From NCBI GenBank assembly GCA_964584325.1, contig CAZOZP010000002.1, positions 48,564 through 112,563 on the forward strand: a stretch of 64,000 nucleotides of DNA. The letters are read 5' to 3'. The notes beneath the pieces were generated by a model that had not been told where the DNA came from, ran no database searches, and worked only from the letters and a program-made list of their open reading frames with translations. Shown here one piece after another: positions 1 through 9,088 of the stretch (the stretch's first letter is position 1; every line of letters begins with the position of its first letter). Source of the DNA: CAZOZP01 sp964584325. GTDB lineage: Bacteria; Bacteroidota; Ignavibacteria; Ignavibacteriales; Melioribacteraceae. A program made the position numbers and the translations under genes.

Positions 1-304
1 TAATCCAGACGAAATCAATTCCGTAAACATCTCTGTTGCCTATCTTATATTGCTTTTTACCCAGGGCAGTCAGTTTGCCGGTTTCATCAATTACCTTTTC
101 TTCATCCGAAAGCCAGAATTCACCTAAGTATGCAGTATCTTCGGTTTTAACCATTGTAAGGTCAGTCGGCCAAAATATTCCAAGACCTTTTACTAAAACT
201 ATACCAAGGAAAAATACTACCATAATCATAGTGAGTACTAATCCTGCAGAAGTAAGCAGTATGTAGGGATCGCCTTTTTTTATAAATTCAGAGTACTTCT
301 TCAT
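1..304 (-). CDS. pstA: Phosphate ABC transporter permease PstA (N-terminal part)
   Basis: Partial gene, cut by the left window edge. Translating the minus strand from the ATG at 304 gives about 101 residues starting MKKYSEFIKKGDPYI, a membrane segment around residues 16-40, then an extracytoplasmic stretch containing FWPTDLT. The start ATG overlaps the pstC stop in an ATGA arrangement, which indicates translational coupling. PstA is the second membrane subunit of the PstSCAB phosphate importer. The long region after the first membrane segment resembles the enlarged PstA form that accompanies enlarged PstC proteins. The assignment rests mainly on position after pstC and the N-terminal layout, because the conserved permease core lies outside the window. 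Confidence 0.8.
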   Translation of the reverse strand, partial: MKKYSEFIKKGDPYILLTSAGLVLTMIMVVFFLGIVLVKGLGIFWPTDLTMVKTEDTAYLGEFWLSDEEKVIDETGKLTALGKKQYKIGNRDVYGIDFVWI

Positions 305-2502
305 CAATATCTCGCATATTTCTTTCTTAATTTATCCCCTATATATGCCGCAATGCTGTTTATCATAAATGTGAAGATAAAAAGCATGAGTGCTGTCAGG
401 AATAGCACTCTGTATAAAGTACCGTCAACTGGAGCTTCAGGAATTTCGACGGCAATGTTGGCACTCATTGCGCGGAATCCGTTAAAAGGACTCATATCCA
501 TAATAGGTGTATTTCCTGTTGCCATAAGAACAATCATTGTTTCGCCGATTGCTCTTCCCAAACCGAGCATCACTGCCGCAAAAATACCGCCCAAAGCGGC
601 AGGCAGAACAACACGTCTTACCGTTTGCCATCTTGAGGCTCCTAAAGCTAAAGAAGCAGATGTTAGTGATTTAGGCACATTGCTCAATGAATCTTCCGAA
701 ATGGTAAATATAATCGGGATAACGGCAAATCCCATTGCAAATCCGACTACTATAGAATTTCTCTGATCGTAATTTATATCCATTGCTTCATACAACCAGC
801 GGTTAATGTTTCCGCCGAACAGAGCGGATTCAAAAAATCCTGCAGAGTAGATTGCAGCCACAAAGGCCAAAACCATAAACGGCATTACAAAAACAATTTC
901 AGAACCCTGAGGCAGAGCCGCTCGTTTGTTTGCAGGAATCAGTCTCCAGGAAACAACTGAAAGCAGGAAGAAAACAACTATTGCTCCTAAAAGCAGGATG
1001 AGCATCATCAGGTTTTTTTCAAAAAGAGGAGAAAAATACAGTCCGGCCAAAAATCCGATAACAACACTGGGAAGTGCGGCCATTATTTCTATTGCCGGTT
1101 TAACTATTCTTGCAAATCTTGAGGGCGCAAACTGTGAAATATAAATTGCCGCAAGCAAAGCCAGCGGAACAGAGAATAATAATGAATAAAATGTACCTTT
1201 TAGTGTTCCGAAAATCAACGGTATTAAGCTGAGCTTCGGTTCAAAATCGTCGGAACCGCCTGTTGATTGCCAGACATAGTCAGGTTCCGGATAACCTTCA
1301 TACCATACTTCTCCGAATAATGTACCTGAATTGATTTCAGGATGCGGATCTGTATAATTGTAGTATCCTCTTCGTCCCTTCAGATCAGAAACAATTATTC
1401 TATCTGCTTTAGGAGAGAAATAAGCAACGGAGATAAGATTTGAATCATTGTTAATCCTTACGGGAGATGATCCGCTTACTGCATAATACAAGGTGGAAAT
1501 CCCCTTTACATCAGTAGCAATAAAAGCTCTGTTTCTTGGGGATACTGATATATCCTTTACTTGCGGAGCTTCAGAATCAAAATCCCGAACGTGTCTGAAT
1601 TTAAATTCCGAATCTTTTTCTCTGACCGCGAACCACTGAGAAATTCTGCCACTTTGATGCGAGGCAATAATACTGTTATCCCCTATCAGAAATTTCATTT
1701 GAGTAATTGCCCCGTTGCCGGCTTTCCAGTTATCTCTTAGATATGCTTTTTCGGCATCTTCAATATCTATCCAGAACATTTCACCTTTTGATGTACCTGT
1801 AATGAGTTTCTCCCCTGTCTTGTCCATAATTGCAGAAGTAAATACTTCATTGCCTGCAAGATCGGTAATATCTTTTACAACTTCAGTTTCGCTATCCGGA
1901 TTATTTACACCGATAAATATTCTGTTGTTTTCAGTTATCCAAACATAATGCAGAACGCCGTCTTCATCTTTTACAAAAGCAAGGTTTTTAATGCCGCCGC
2001 CTTCAGTATAAAACGAATCCTTTATTTCAACCTTGTTTACAATTCTTCTTTCACCGGCTTTATACATCGGTTTCATTTCAAATTTCACTGTATATATTGC
2101 AGATGAATCTGTGAAGAACGCAACTATCTCTTCCGTGAAACTTCCCTTTACCGCTCTGACAATTTTCTCACCGCTTCCAAGAAGGGTATCTTTATTAAGG
2201 AGGTTTCCGTCTGCAAGGTTATAAAATTCTACAATGCCTTTTTCATTTAAGGTATATCCTACTTCATTGAAATTATCTGCGCCTGTTATTTTAATCTCAC
2301 TGTAGGCAGGTATCGGAGAAAGGGTTCCCTCTTCAACCGAAGCCTTCTGAAAAAGCGGCCATGATTTGTAAACAAGAAAAGCTAATATGAAAGTAATACT
2401 GATAATTACCCCGTATCCTCCGGAAGATATAAATAACCGTGCGATTTTATCAGTCTTTAGCGCTTTGTCTCTGAATTTGTCTTTAGTCTCTTTCAATTCC
2501 AT
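304..2502 (-). CDS. pstC: Phosphate ABC transporter permease PstC with large extracytoplasmic propeller-like insert
   Basis: Inner-membrane permease of the Pst phosphate importer, 732 residues, about twice the usual 300-340 of PstC. One membrane segment lies near residues 27-46. About 380 residues without membrane segments follow, rich in short beta-type repeats ending in Trp/Tyr-containing strands, which suggests a WD40-like propeller facing the periplasm. The classical permease region occupies roughly residues 430-732 and carries the EAA-type loop ALGASRWQTVRRVVLPAALG followed by GRAIGETMIV, which is typical of PstC. Long PstC variants with a periplasmic insert are known in some Proteobacteria. 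The gene lies between pstS and pstA. The ribosome binding site is weak. Confidence 0.92.
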   Translation of the reverse strand: MELKETKDKFRDKALKTDKIARLFISSGGYGVIISITFILAFLVYKSWPLFQKASVEEGTLSPIPAYSEIKITGADNFNEVGYTLNEKGIVEFYNLADGNLLNKDTLLGSGEKIVRAVKGSFTEEIVAFFTDSSAIYTVKFEMKPMYKAGERRIVNKVEIKDSFYTEGGGIKNLAFVKDEDGVLHYVWITENNRIFIGVNNPDSETEVVKDITDLAGNEVFTSAIMDKTGEKLITGTSKGEMFWIDIEDAEKAYLRDNWKAGNGAITQMKFLIGDNSIIASHQSGRISQWFAVREKDSEFKFRHVRDFDSEAPQVKDISVSPRNRAFIATDVKGISTLYYAVSGSSPVRINNDSNLISVAYFSPKADRIIVSDLKGRRGYYNYTDPHPEINSGTLFGEVWYEGYPEPDYVWQSTGGSDDFEPKLSLIPLIFGTLKGTFYSLLFSVPLALLAAIYISQFAPSRFARIVKPAIEIMAALPSVVIGFLAGLYFSPLFEKNLMMLILLLGAIVVFFLLSVVSWRLIPANKRAALPQGSEIVFVMPFMVLAFVAAIYSAGFFESALFGGNINRWLYEAMDINYDQRNSIVVGFAMGFAVIPIIFTISEDSLSNVPKSLTSASLALGASRWQTVRRVVLPAALGGIFAAVMLGLGRAIGETMIVLMATGNTPIMDMSPFNGFRAMSANIAVEIPEAPVDGTLYRVLFLTALMLFIFTFMINSIAAYIGDKLRKKYARY

Positions 2503-2523
2503 TCTGCTTGGTTTATAGTTTTA

Positions 2524-2559
2524 GGCTGTCGGACAGAATTTTCATTCATCCCGACAGCC
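2524..2559 (-). terminator. Hairpin between pstS and pstC
   Basis: Perfect 9-bp inverted repeat, GGCTGTCGG at 2524-2532 and CCGACAGCC at 2551-2559, with an 18-base loop, lying in the 69-bp gap between the pstS stop and the pstC start. There is no long U tract. It is more likely a partial terminator or 3' RNA-stabilising hairpin that keeps pstS (the abundant binding protein) above pstCA than a full stop. That role is inferred from its position. Confidence 0.55.
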
Positions 2560-2571
2560 CGGGAATATCAA

Positions 2572-3549
2572 TTATTGAAGTTTTTCGAGTTCTTTCTTAA
2601 CCTGTTCAGCGGTAAGAGGCATATAACCGTCTTTTACCACAACCATCTGCCCTTCGTATGAAAAGATATACTTGATAAATTCTCTCACTAGCGGATTGAT
2701 GGGTTTAGAAGGATCTTTTACTATACTGATGTTAAGAAATCTGGCCAAAGGATAATGTCCGTCTTTTATATGATCATCATTAGCTTCATAATAGGTTTTT
2801 CCGTCTTCAGATAATGAAAGGGCTTTTACTGATGATGTTTTATATCCTATGCCGCTGTAGCCTATTGCAAATTTGTCTTCAGAAATTCCCTGAACTACCG
2901 CTGCAGATCCCGGCTGTTCTTTTACTAAGTTTTTGTAGTCACCCTTCTTCAAAGCTTCATCTTTAAAGAAACCGTAGGTGCCGGAAGCGGAATTTCTGCC
3001 GTAGATGCTAATAGGTTTGTTAGCCCATTCTCCTGTAAGACCAAGCTGACCCCAGGTAGTAATATCTTCTCTGTATTCTCTTTTTCTTGTTTTTGAGAAG
3101 ATTGCGTCCACCTGATCTAATGTTATTTTTTCAAGCGGATTGTTTTTATTAACGAATACAGAAAGTGCATCAAGAGCAACACCGAAAGTTGTAGGCTTAA
3201 AACCGTATTTATCTTCGAATTTGTCAATTTCGGTTGATTTCATTTTTCTGGACATTGGACCTAACTGCGCTGTTCCTTCAATTAATGCGGGAGGTGCGGT
3301 TGATGATCCTTTTCCTTCAATCTGAATTTTTACCTGAGGATAATGCTTCTGAAATCCTTCTGCCCATAAGGTCATAAGGTTAATCATTGAATCAGAACCT
3401 ATACTGTTCAGGTTTCCGGAAATTCCGGTTGTTTTCATGTACTTCGGAATCTTCTTGTCAACTTGAGGATTCTGTGCGAAAATGCTTCCCGAAATCATTG
3501 CTGCCGTTATAGTTACAGTCAATGTCTTTTTCAGAAATGTTGTTTTCAT
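2572..3549 (-). CDS. pstS: Periplasmic phosphate-binding protein PstS
   Basis: Substrate-binding protein of the Pst importer, 325 residues, with a Sec signal peptide (residues 1-25, ending near SIFAQ). The phosphate-binding family motifs are visible: GSDSMINL near the N terminus, GSSTAPPALIEGTAQLGPMSR, and NSASGTYGFFKDEAL, whose Ser/Gly-rich loops contact phosphate. The start is supported by an AAGGAGAA ribosome binding site just upstream. It is the second gene of a minus-strand operon, porin-pstS-pstC-pstA. High expression relative to the permease genes is expected because a hairpin follows it. Confidence 0.95.
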   Translation of the reverse strand: MKTTFLKKTLTVTITAAMISGSIFAQNPQVDKKIPKYMKTTGISGNLNSIGSDSMINLMTLWAEGFQKHYPQVKIQIEGKGSSTAPPALIEGTAQLGPMSRKMKSTEIDKFEDKYGFKPTTFGVALDALSVFVNKNNPLEKITLDQVDAIFSKTRKREYREDITTWGQLGLTGEWANKPISIYGRNSASGTYGFFKDEALKKGDYKNLVKEQPGSAAVVQGISEDKFAIGYSGIGYKTSSVKALSLSEDGKTYYEANDDHIKDGHYPLARFLNISIVKDPSKPINPLVREFIKYIFSYEGQMVVVKDGYMPLTAEQVKKELEKLQ

Positions 3550-3588
3550 ATGTTCTCCTTAAACCGGTGCAGGTTTTTTTTGTTTGAA

Positions 3589-4581
3589 TTATAGTTTGAA
3601 TTCGAAATTAACCATCAAATCGATGATTGTATCTGAGTTTTTTACACTTGATTTCCAGAGTTTAAGATTAGGCGCAATTGCGAGACCTTTTGTCGGATTA
3701 ACTGCAACACCGCCTATAAGACTCATCATTTCGTTATCTTTTACATCTGTATTGACATCTGAATAGTCAAATCTCACAAAGCTTTCAACAACCGGACTAA
3801 ATTTTACCGTGGCATTTCCGGATAAATAATACTGACCGGCTTTGCTTGTCTCCATAGCATCATTCATTGTTTTCTGATTTCTGATACCGCCTTCCGCTGC
3901 AACTCTGAACATATCTGTTGATACACCGCCGAATATGCCAATTACTGAACGGTATTCAGTATCTTTCAGTTTATAAGGTTCAACTGAAGCTACTACACCT
4001 AAATTGTATCCGGCTTTGGATGAAATATTCTGTTCGCCGTATGATAATGCAAGGTTAAATCTCTTGAATTTGTCATCTTCGGCTTTCTTGAATCCGGTTC
4101 CGTTTGAAATAATGAAACTGAAATTCACATCGGATATTTTATTTGCATATCCTACAGCAAGATCAGCTGAAGGCGAAAATCCTACTACATCCATTGCCGG
4201 TTTTTCGATAAAACGGTATCCCCAGTTCTTTTCCTGTACGGAAAACATATTCATTCCCTGAAGACCTATGATAAATGTACCGAAATCTGTTGTGTAATCA
4301 ACCTTTGCGATTTTAACAAAAAGTTTGTTATCTGATTTTGATCCGGCTGTTAAACCTTCACCATCCAAAGTAAACTGATATTTCAATTCCTTGGAATAAC
4401 TGTTTTCATAGGTAAGATAAGTTCTTTTTAGATTGAACTCGTGATTTGTTGATTGTATCTGGTTTGTGTGGAAGGTATAATCAAAGAAAGCTACTGCACT
4501 GACTTTTCCCTGATTTTCCTGAGCGTGGATTGCTGCAAATGAAAAAAATGCGGCAAAAAGTAAAACGAGTTTTTTCATCAC
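3589..4581 (-). CDS. Outer-membrane porin of the phosphate operon
   Basis: A 330-residue protein with a signal peptide (MKKLVLLFAAFFSFAAIHAQ) followed by alternating hydrophobic/polar strands and many aromatic strand ends, the pattern of a 16- to 18-strand beta barrel. The N-terminal region (FFDYTFHTNQ, then FNLKRTYLTYENSYSKELKY) resembles the OprO/OprP phosphate-selective porin family. It is the first gene of the pst operon, 39 bp before pstS, with a good Shine-Dalgarno (AAGGAGAAG). The context supports a role in moving phosphate across the outer membrane. Selectivity itself cannot be read from sequence. A Pho-box-like repeat lies upstream. Confidence 0.8.
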   Translation of the reverse strand: MMKKLVLLFAAFFSFAAIHAQENQGKVSAVAFFDYTFHTNQIQSTNHEFNLKRTYLTYENSYSKELKYQFTLDGEGLTAGSKSDNKLFVKIAKVDYTTDFGTFIIGLQGMNMFSVQEKNWGYRFIEKPAMDVVGFSPSADLAVGYANKISDVNFSFIISNGTGFKKAEDDKFKRFNLALSYGEQNISSKAGYNLGVVASVEPYKLKDTEYRSVIGIFGGVSTDMFRVAAEGGIRNQKTMNDAMETSKAGQYYLSGNATVKFSPVVESFVRFDYSDVNTDVKDNEMMSLIGGVAVNPTKGLAIAPNLKLWKSSVKNSDTIIDLMVNFEFKL

Positions 4582-4628
4582 TTCTCCTTAATAATGTTTT
4601 AATTGCTGACCAAACTTATTCTTTCAAT

Positions 4629-4646
4629 ATTACAATCATATTACAA
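4629..4646 (-). promoter_or_regulatory. Pho-box-like direct repeat upstream of the pst operon
   Basis: Two exact copies of ATTACAA (plus strand 4629-4635 and 4640-4646) separated by 4 bp, giving the 11-bp period used by PhoB/PhoP dimers. The unit resembles the TTAACA-type repeats of PhoP. The site ends 48 bp before the porin start. Control by phosphate starvation is inferred from the repeat geometry and the genes it precedes. No regulator gene is in the window. Confidence 0.6.
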
Positions 4647-4829
4647 CAAAAAAAATCTTAAGAAAAACTGACTTTTCAGGGTAATATTATTGAACCTGCA
4701 CCGGTAAAAGAAAGAAATTGTTCATAGAAAAATAAGTTATTACGGTAAAACTTTAAAGGAAGTTTTAATAATGAAGTAATCGGATGAGATACTTGAAGAT
4801 ATTACATCTTTTTTACAACAACAATAAGT

Positions 4830-5861
4830 CTATTGAAGACGGTTTTTAAGAATATGTATGTTGGAAATTTCAATTGGTTCTTTACCTCGTAAAACTGCTA
4901 AATAATAAGATATCCAGTCGCAGGTATAAACCATATCCAACAGTCTTTCTTCAAAAGAATTGCCCCGTCCTTTTAGGCGAATAATCTCCGCTCCGGATAT
5001 TTTGATAAGTTCTTCGGTAATTTCAATTCTTTTTTTAATTTCTTCGGAATATTCTTTATCATATAAAGTAATTACTTTCGGCCGGAATAATTGCTCGGAA
5101 GTTGCTTCCCACCCTATTATTTCGTTGTGGTCCAGTTCAGGATAATTATTATGGAAGGAATGTATCTTGGAGTTTTCATTGAACTGAGCTTTCAGTCTTC
5201 CTGCTGCCGCTGATGTAATTCCTGAAACACCATAAACTACCGGAATAAAACCTAATAATTTTTCTGCTGTTTCCAATGCATAATTGCTTTCAGCGGAGTA
5301 TTCTCTGGAACGCGACTGCATATTATTTTTAATGCGGTTCAATAAATTTGAATCCATATCGGCAAGTTTTAGTGCCGAAAATATTCTAATTAGTCCGAAC
5401 AAATTATTATATAACGCGAATCTTGGCTGGAAGCCCGGTTTTAGTTTTATCAGAGGATATTTGCCGGCAGTAATTTTTTCTATTTCACCGCCTGTTGTCA
5501 TACAGATAATTCTGCATTTTTTTATTTCTGCGGCTTTAAGGGAAGTAATGGTTTCGATTGTATTTCCGGAATATGAAGAAGCAATAAAAAGCGTTTCCTT
5601 ACCTGCATAAGAAGGTAGAGTGTAATTTCTGTTTATTATGCATGGGTATTTAAGTTTAGTCCCTAATAATTCAACAAGAAGTTCACCTCCTATTGCAGAA
5701 CCTCCGAGTCCGGAAATTATAATGTTCCTGATTCCTTCTATATTTATTTTCTCAAATTCCTTGTCGGATGCAAATTCAAAATCTGTTTGACTGTATGAAT
5801 CGGCTAATACTTGAAACATGTTATCTTTATCAGAATTGCGGATCATTTCAGATATCGTCAT
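4830..5861 (-). CDS. Bifunctional phosphoglucose/phosphomannose isomerase (SIS domain)
   Basis: SIS-domain sugar-phosphate isomerase of the archaeal/bacterial bifunctional PGI/PMI family, 343 residues from the chosen start. It interconverts glucose-6-P or mannose-6-P with fructose-6-P. The sugar-phosphate binding motifs GLGGSAIGGELL and SSYSGNTIET are present, and NNYPELDHNEIIGWE carries the catalytic Glu/His region of the family. I place the start at the ATG at 5861 (MTISEMIRNS) rather than further upstream because a purine-rich ribosome site lies just before it. It then overlaps the ptsI stop by 14 bp, which indicates coupling. It is the last gene of a prenyl synthase-ptsH-ptsI-isomerase operon. 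Confidence 0.88.
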   Translation of the reverse strand: MTISEMIRNSDKDNMFQVLADSYSQTDFEFASDKEFEKINIEGIRNIIISGLGGSAIGGELLVELLGTKLKYPCIINRNYTLPSYAGKETLFIASSYSGNTIETITSLKAAEIKKCRIICMTTGGEIEKITAGKYPLIKLKPGFQPRFALYNNLFGLIRIFSALKLADMDSNLLNRIKNNMQSRSREYSAESNYALETAEKLLGFIPVVYGVSGITSAAAGRLKAQFNENSKIHSFHNNYPELDHNEIIGWEATSEQLFRPKVITLYDKEYSEEIKKRIEITEELIKISGAEIIRLKGRGNSFEERLLDMVYTCDWISYYLAVLRGKEPIEISNIHILKNRLQ

Positions 5862-7623
5862 TTTCCACTTCCATATTAAACTCTGCCCCCGGCAGGTTTT
5901 TATTAAAAAATTCAACCAGTTTTATCTTTATTTCATTTTCGGTTTTTAGTTTCAGACACTCTGCGGCTACAGCCTTTGCATCAGAATAATTGAGTCTTAC
6001 AATCATATTCTTTATCTGAGGAATTACAGCCGGACTCACACTCAGGGAATCAAATCCGAGTCCCACCAGAAGAGGAACCGCAAGCGGGTCTGCAGCCATC
6101 TCTCCGCAAATGCTTATTCTCTTTTTAGCTTTGTGGCAATTACGGATTATGTGATCCAGAGTTTGTACCACTGCCGGATGAAATTCCTGATACAAAGACG
6201 ATACAATATCATTACCTCTGTCAACAGCAAGCAGATACTGAATCAAATCATTAGTTCCGACACTCAGGAAATCCACTTCTTCAGCAAATTCACCTGCAAG
6301 CACTGCAGCAGATGGAACTTCAACCATAATTCCGAAATCTATGTTATTGTCGAATCTATGACCTTCTGCCTTAAGTTCTGCCTTGCACTCCTCGAGCAAA
6401 GCTTTAGTTCTTAATATTTCAACTCTTGAGGTTATCATAGGAATCATTACTCCAATGTTCTTATGACTGCTTGCTCTTAAAATTGCGCGAAGCTGAGTTT
6501 TAAATAGTTTCGGATTATCTTCCAGAAATCTGATTCCGCGCCAGCCTAAAAAAGGATTCGGTTCCTGAACGTCAAACGGAAGCACTTTATCTCCGCCAAT
6601 ATCAAGAGTACGGATAATAACTCTGTTCGGATAAATTTTCTCTGATATTTTATTATATACTGAAACCTGCTCTTCTTCGTCAGGAAATTCTTCATATTCT
6701 TCGAAAATATGTTCAGTTCTTACTAACCCTACTCCGTCTGCCCCGTTTTTAATTATATAATCAATTTCATCAGTTAAATCTAAGTTTGCCTTCAGAAATA
6801 TCTTTTTGCCGTCGAGTGTTTTGGATTCTATATTCCTAAGTTTCAGTAATTCATCGTCGAAAATCTTCAGTTCTTCATACTTTTTATTGTAATAAGCAAT
6901 CTGCTCCTCATTAGGAGAAACAATAACTTTACCGTTAAAGCCGTCAACAATGATAAGATCGCCGCTATTAATGTGAGACATTGCATCATGAACGCCTACA
7001 ACGCACGGAATGTCAAGTGATCTTGCAACTATTGCCGCGTGAGATGTTAATCCGCCATGAACGGTAACATATCCCTGAACATTCGACCGCGAAAAAAGGA
7101 CGGTATCTGCAGGTGTAAGTGTAGCCGTTACAATATTCACATCTCCGGATATCCAAGATGTCCACTTCTTTTTTCTGAGATTCCTTATAATTCTGTTCTT
7201 AATATCTTCAATATCGAAAGCTCTTTCCTTAAGGTATGTGGCATCTGCCGCGGCCATCAGTTTCTGATATTTGGATATTTCTGTATCAACTATGTATTCG
7301 GCACTTAGTCTTTCCTGCTCAATTCTTGTATTAATGTTTTTGATAAGAACAGGGTCATCAAGTATCATCATTTGGGCTTCAAAAATTGCAGCTCTCTTTT
7401 CGCCAAGTTTCTCAAGAGCAATTGCTTTTATCTTGTTTAGCTCCTTCTTGGCTTTACCTAAAGCTTCATCGAGATTTTGAATAGCTTCTTCCGGATTATC
7501 AATCGGAGCCTTGGTAACGGATTCGCATTCTTTGTTGTAAAGGAAAGCCGAAAAAACTGAGATACCCGGAGCTGCAGGAATTCCGGATAAAATATTTGGA
7601 GCATTGAAATCGATTTTTTTCAA
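5848..7623 (-). CDS. ptsI: PTS enzyme I, phosphoenolpyruvate-protein phosphotransferase
   Basis: Transfers phosphate from phosphoenolpyruvate to HPr in the cytosol. It has 591 residues, a normal length for enzyme I. The swivelling His domain carries the active-site histidine in GGLTSHAAIVARSL (His195). The PEP-binding TIM-barrel half shows VRTEH, the SVGTNDLIQY signature, and ISICGEMAADP with the catalytic cysteine. Its start overlaps the ptsH stop by 4 bp (ATGA type). No sugar-specific EII component is visible in the window, so the pair could serve a regulatory role, but EII genes may lie elsewhere. Confidence 0.96.
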   Translation of the reverse strand: MKKIDFNAPNILSGIPAAPGISVFSAFLYNKECESVTKAPIDNPEEAIQNLDEALGKAKKELNKIKAIALEKLGEKRAAIFEAQMMILDDPVLIKNINTRIEQERLSAEYIVDTEISKYQKLMAAADATYLKERAFDIEDIKNRIIRNLRKKKWTSWISGDVNIVTATLTPADTVLFSRSNVQGYVTVHGGLTSHAAIVARSLDIPCVVGVHDAMSHINSGDLIIVDGFNGKVIVSPNEEQIAYYNKKYEELKIFDDELLKLRNIESKTLDGKKIFLKANLDLTDEIDYIIKNGADGVGLVRTEHIFEEYEEFPDEEEQVSVYNKISEKIYPNRVIIRTLDIGGDKVLPFDVQEPNPFLGWRGIRFLEDNPKLFKTQLRAILRASSHKNIGVMIPMITSRVEILRTKALLEECKAELKAEGHRFDNNIDFGIMVEVPSAAVLAGEFAEEVDFLSVGTNDLIQYLLAVDRGNDIVSSLYQEFHPAVVQTLDHIIRNCHKAKKRISICGEMAADPLAVPLLVGLGFDSLSVSPAVIPQIKNMIVRLNYSDAKAVAAECLKLKTENEIKIKLVEFFNKNLPGAEFNMEVENDDI

Positions 7624-7886
7624 TTTTCGTCAAAGCCTCTATTAAAATAATCAATCATTTCTACGCTTAATTCCTGCTCATCCGCACCATCAAATGAAAG
7701 CATAAGTGTACTCCCCTTTTCTGCGGCAAGAGTCATTACTCCAATTATACTTTTCCCGTTAATACTTAATCCGTCTTTATAAATATAGAATTCCGCCTCG
7801 TATTTTGAAGCAATCTTAACAATAGTTGCTGCAGGTCTGGTATGCAGCCCTGCATTATTTACAATAGTTACTTCTTTTTCAATCAT
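7620..7886 (-). CDS. ptsH: Phosphocarrier protein HPr
   Basis: Phosphocarrier of the PTS, 88 residues, standard length. The catalytic histidine is His15 in AGLHTRPA, phosphorylated by enzyme I. A serine is present at position 46 in NGKSIIGVMTLAA, the site used by HPr kinase/phosphorylase in Firmicutes and in several other phyla. The neighbours are ptsI (4-bp overlap downstream) and a prenyl synthase 5 bp upstream. The conserved Ser46 context suggests control by an HPr kinase, for which no gene is visible here. Confidence 0.96.
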   Translation of the reverse strand: MIEKEVTIVNNAGLHTRPAATIVKIASKYEAEFYIYKDGLSINGKSIIGVMTLAAEKGSTLMLSFDGADEQELSVEMIDYFNRGFDEN

Positions 7887-7891
7887 CGGTA

Positions 7892-8881
7892 TTATTTGTT
7901 TCTTTGAATTAATTGAAATGCAAGCCAGTTAAAGAACTCTTTGTCATATTCATTCTTAAGCACACGCAAGCTTTTTAAGGCAGCCTCCGTATATTTTTTC
8001 ACTTCACTCCGGGCTTCATATAGAACTCCGAGTTTCTCATACAAAGCCCTATATTCAGGAACTTCTTCTTTTTTTATTCCTTTGTTTTTTATTACAGATA
8101 AGAATTTTTCTTTATCCGACCCTTCTGCCTTATCAAGAGCTTTTAGAAAAAGGTAGGTCTTTTTACCTTCCACCAGGTCTCCCCCAACCATCTTCCCGAA
8201 TTCTGACTGGTCTGCCAAAATATCCAAAAGATCATCTTGTATTTGGAATGCAATGCCGATATTCTTTCCGAAACTTTTCAGTGCCTTAATTTCCTTTTCA
8301 GTGCCGCGTCCTAACTTAGCACCCACAGAACAACAGGTTTCAAGCAGAGCCGCGGTTTTTTTCGTAATCATTGTGATGTATTCTTCAATCGTAACAGCAG
8401 ATCTTATTTCATAATCTTTATCAAGACTTTGTCCTTCGCATACTTCAATAATACCCTGAGTAAAATCCAGAATTATATTATTATCTCCTTCCTTACAATC
8501 CTTAAGCAGATACTTGTAAGCTATAGCTATTAGATTATCCCCTGAAAGAATTGCGGTACTGATATCGTATTTTTTATGAACAGTATCTCTTCCGCGCCTA
8601 AGGTCTGCGTTATCCATAATATCGTCGTGGGCCAGAGTAAAATTATGAATTAATTCTATTGCCAAAGCGGCATTATAGGCAGAATTAAAAGAACCGGAAA
8701 CAGCATTGCAGGAAAAAAGTACTAAAATCGGTCTGATTCTTTTACCTCCCGCATCCATAATGTATTTGCAGGGATCATACAGCGAGTCCGGCGAACAACC
8801 GGTAAAAACTTTACTTATCTTGCCTTGAATCTGCTTTACTTGTCTATCAAAATCTTTTTGATACTTTTTATCGTTACTCAA
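7892..8881 (-). CDS. Polyprenyl (isoprenyl) diphosphate synthase
   Basis: All-trans isoprenyl diphosphate synthase, 329 residues, which condenses isopentenyl diphosphate with allylic diphosphates. The first Asp-rich motif appears as LAHDDIMDNADLRRG and the second as IAFQIQDDLLDI, both needed for magnesium/diphosphate binding. GGKRIRPILV near residue 45 is the isopentenyl-diphosphate site. The product chain length (geranylgeranyl, or longer for quinones or undecaprenol) cannot be decided from these motifs. It is the first gene of the minus-strand operon with ptsH and ptsI. The link to the PTS is positional only. Confidence 0.93.
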   Translation of the reverse strand: MSNDKKYQKDFDRQVKQIQGKISKVFTGCSPDSLYDPCKYIMDAGGKRIRPILVLFSCNAVSGSFNSAYNAALAIELIHNFTLAHDDIMDNADLRRGRDTVHKKYDISTAILSGDNLIAIAYKYLLKDCKEGDNNIILDFTQGIIEVCEGQSLDKDYEIRSAVTIEEYITMITKKTAALLETCCSVGAKLGRGTEKEIKALKSFGKNIGIAFQIQDDLLDILADQSEFGKMVGGDLVEGKKTYLFLKALDKAEGSDKEKFLSVIKNKGIKKEEVPEYRALYEKLGVLYEARSEVKKYTEAALKSLRVLKNEYDKEFFNWLAFQLIQRNK

Positions 8882-9088
8882 TTATTACAGCTCCTGCATA
8901 ATGCGGTTTAATAGTATTTCTGTTTGAAATTGCAGTGCGGAATATCATTATCTCCGTATTATACATTTCTGTAACAATTACCATTGCAATTTTTTTTCGT
9001 GAAATATAACAATAAACTTTTTATAAAACACAAAAAACAAATGTATATTCCAAGAATTATATTTATGATGATTGTTCCTGAAAAATTA

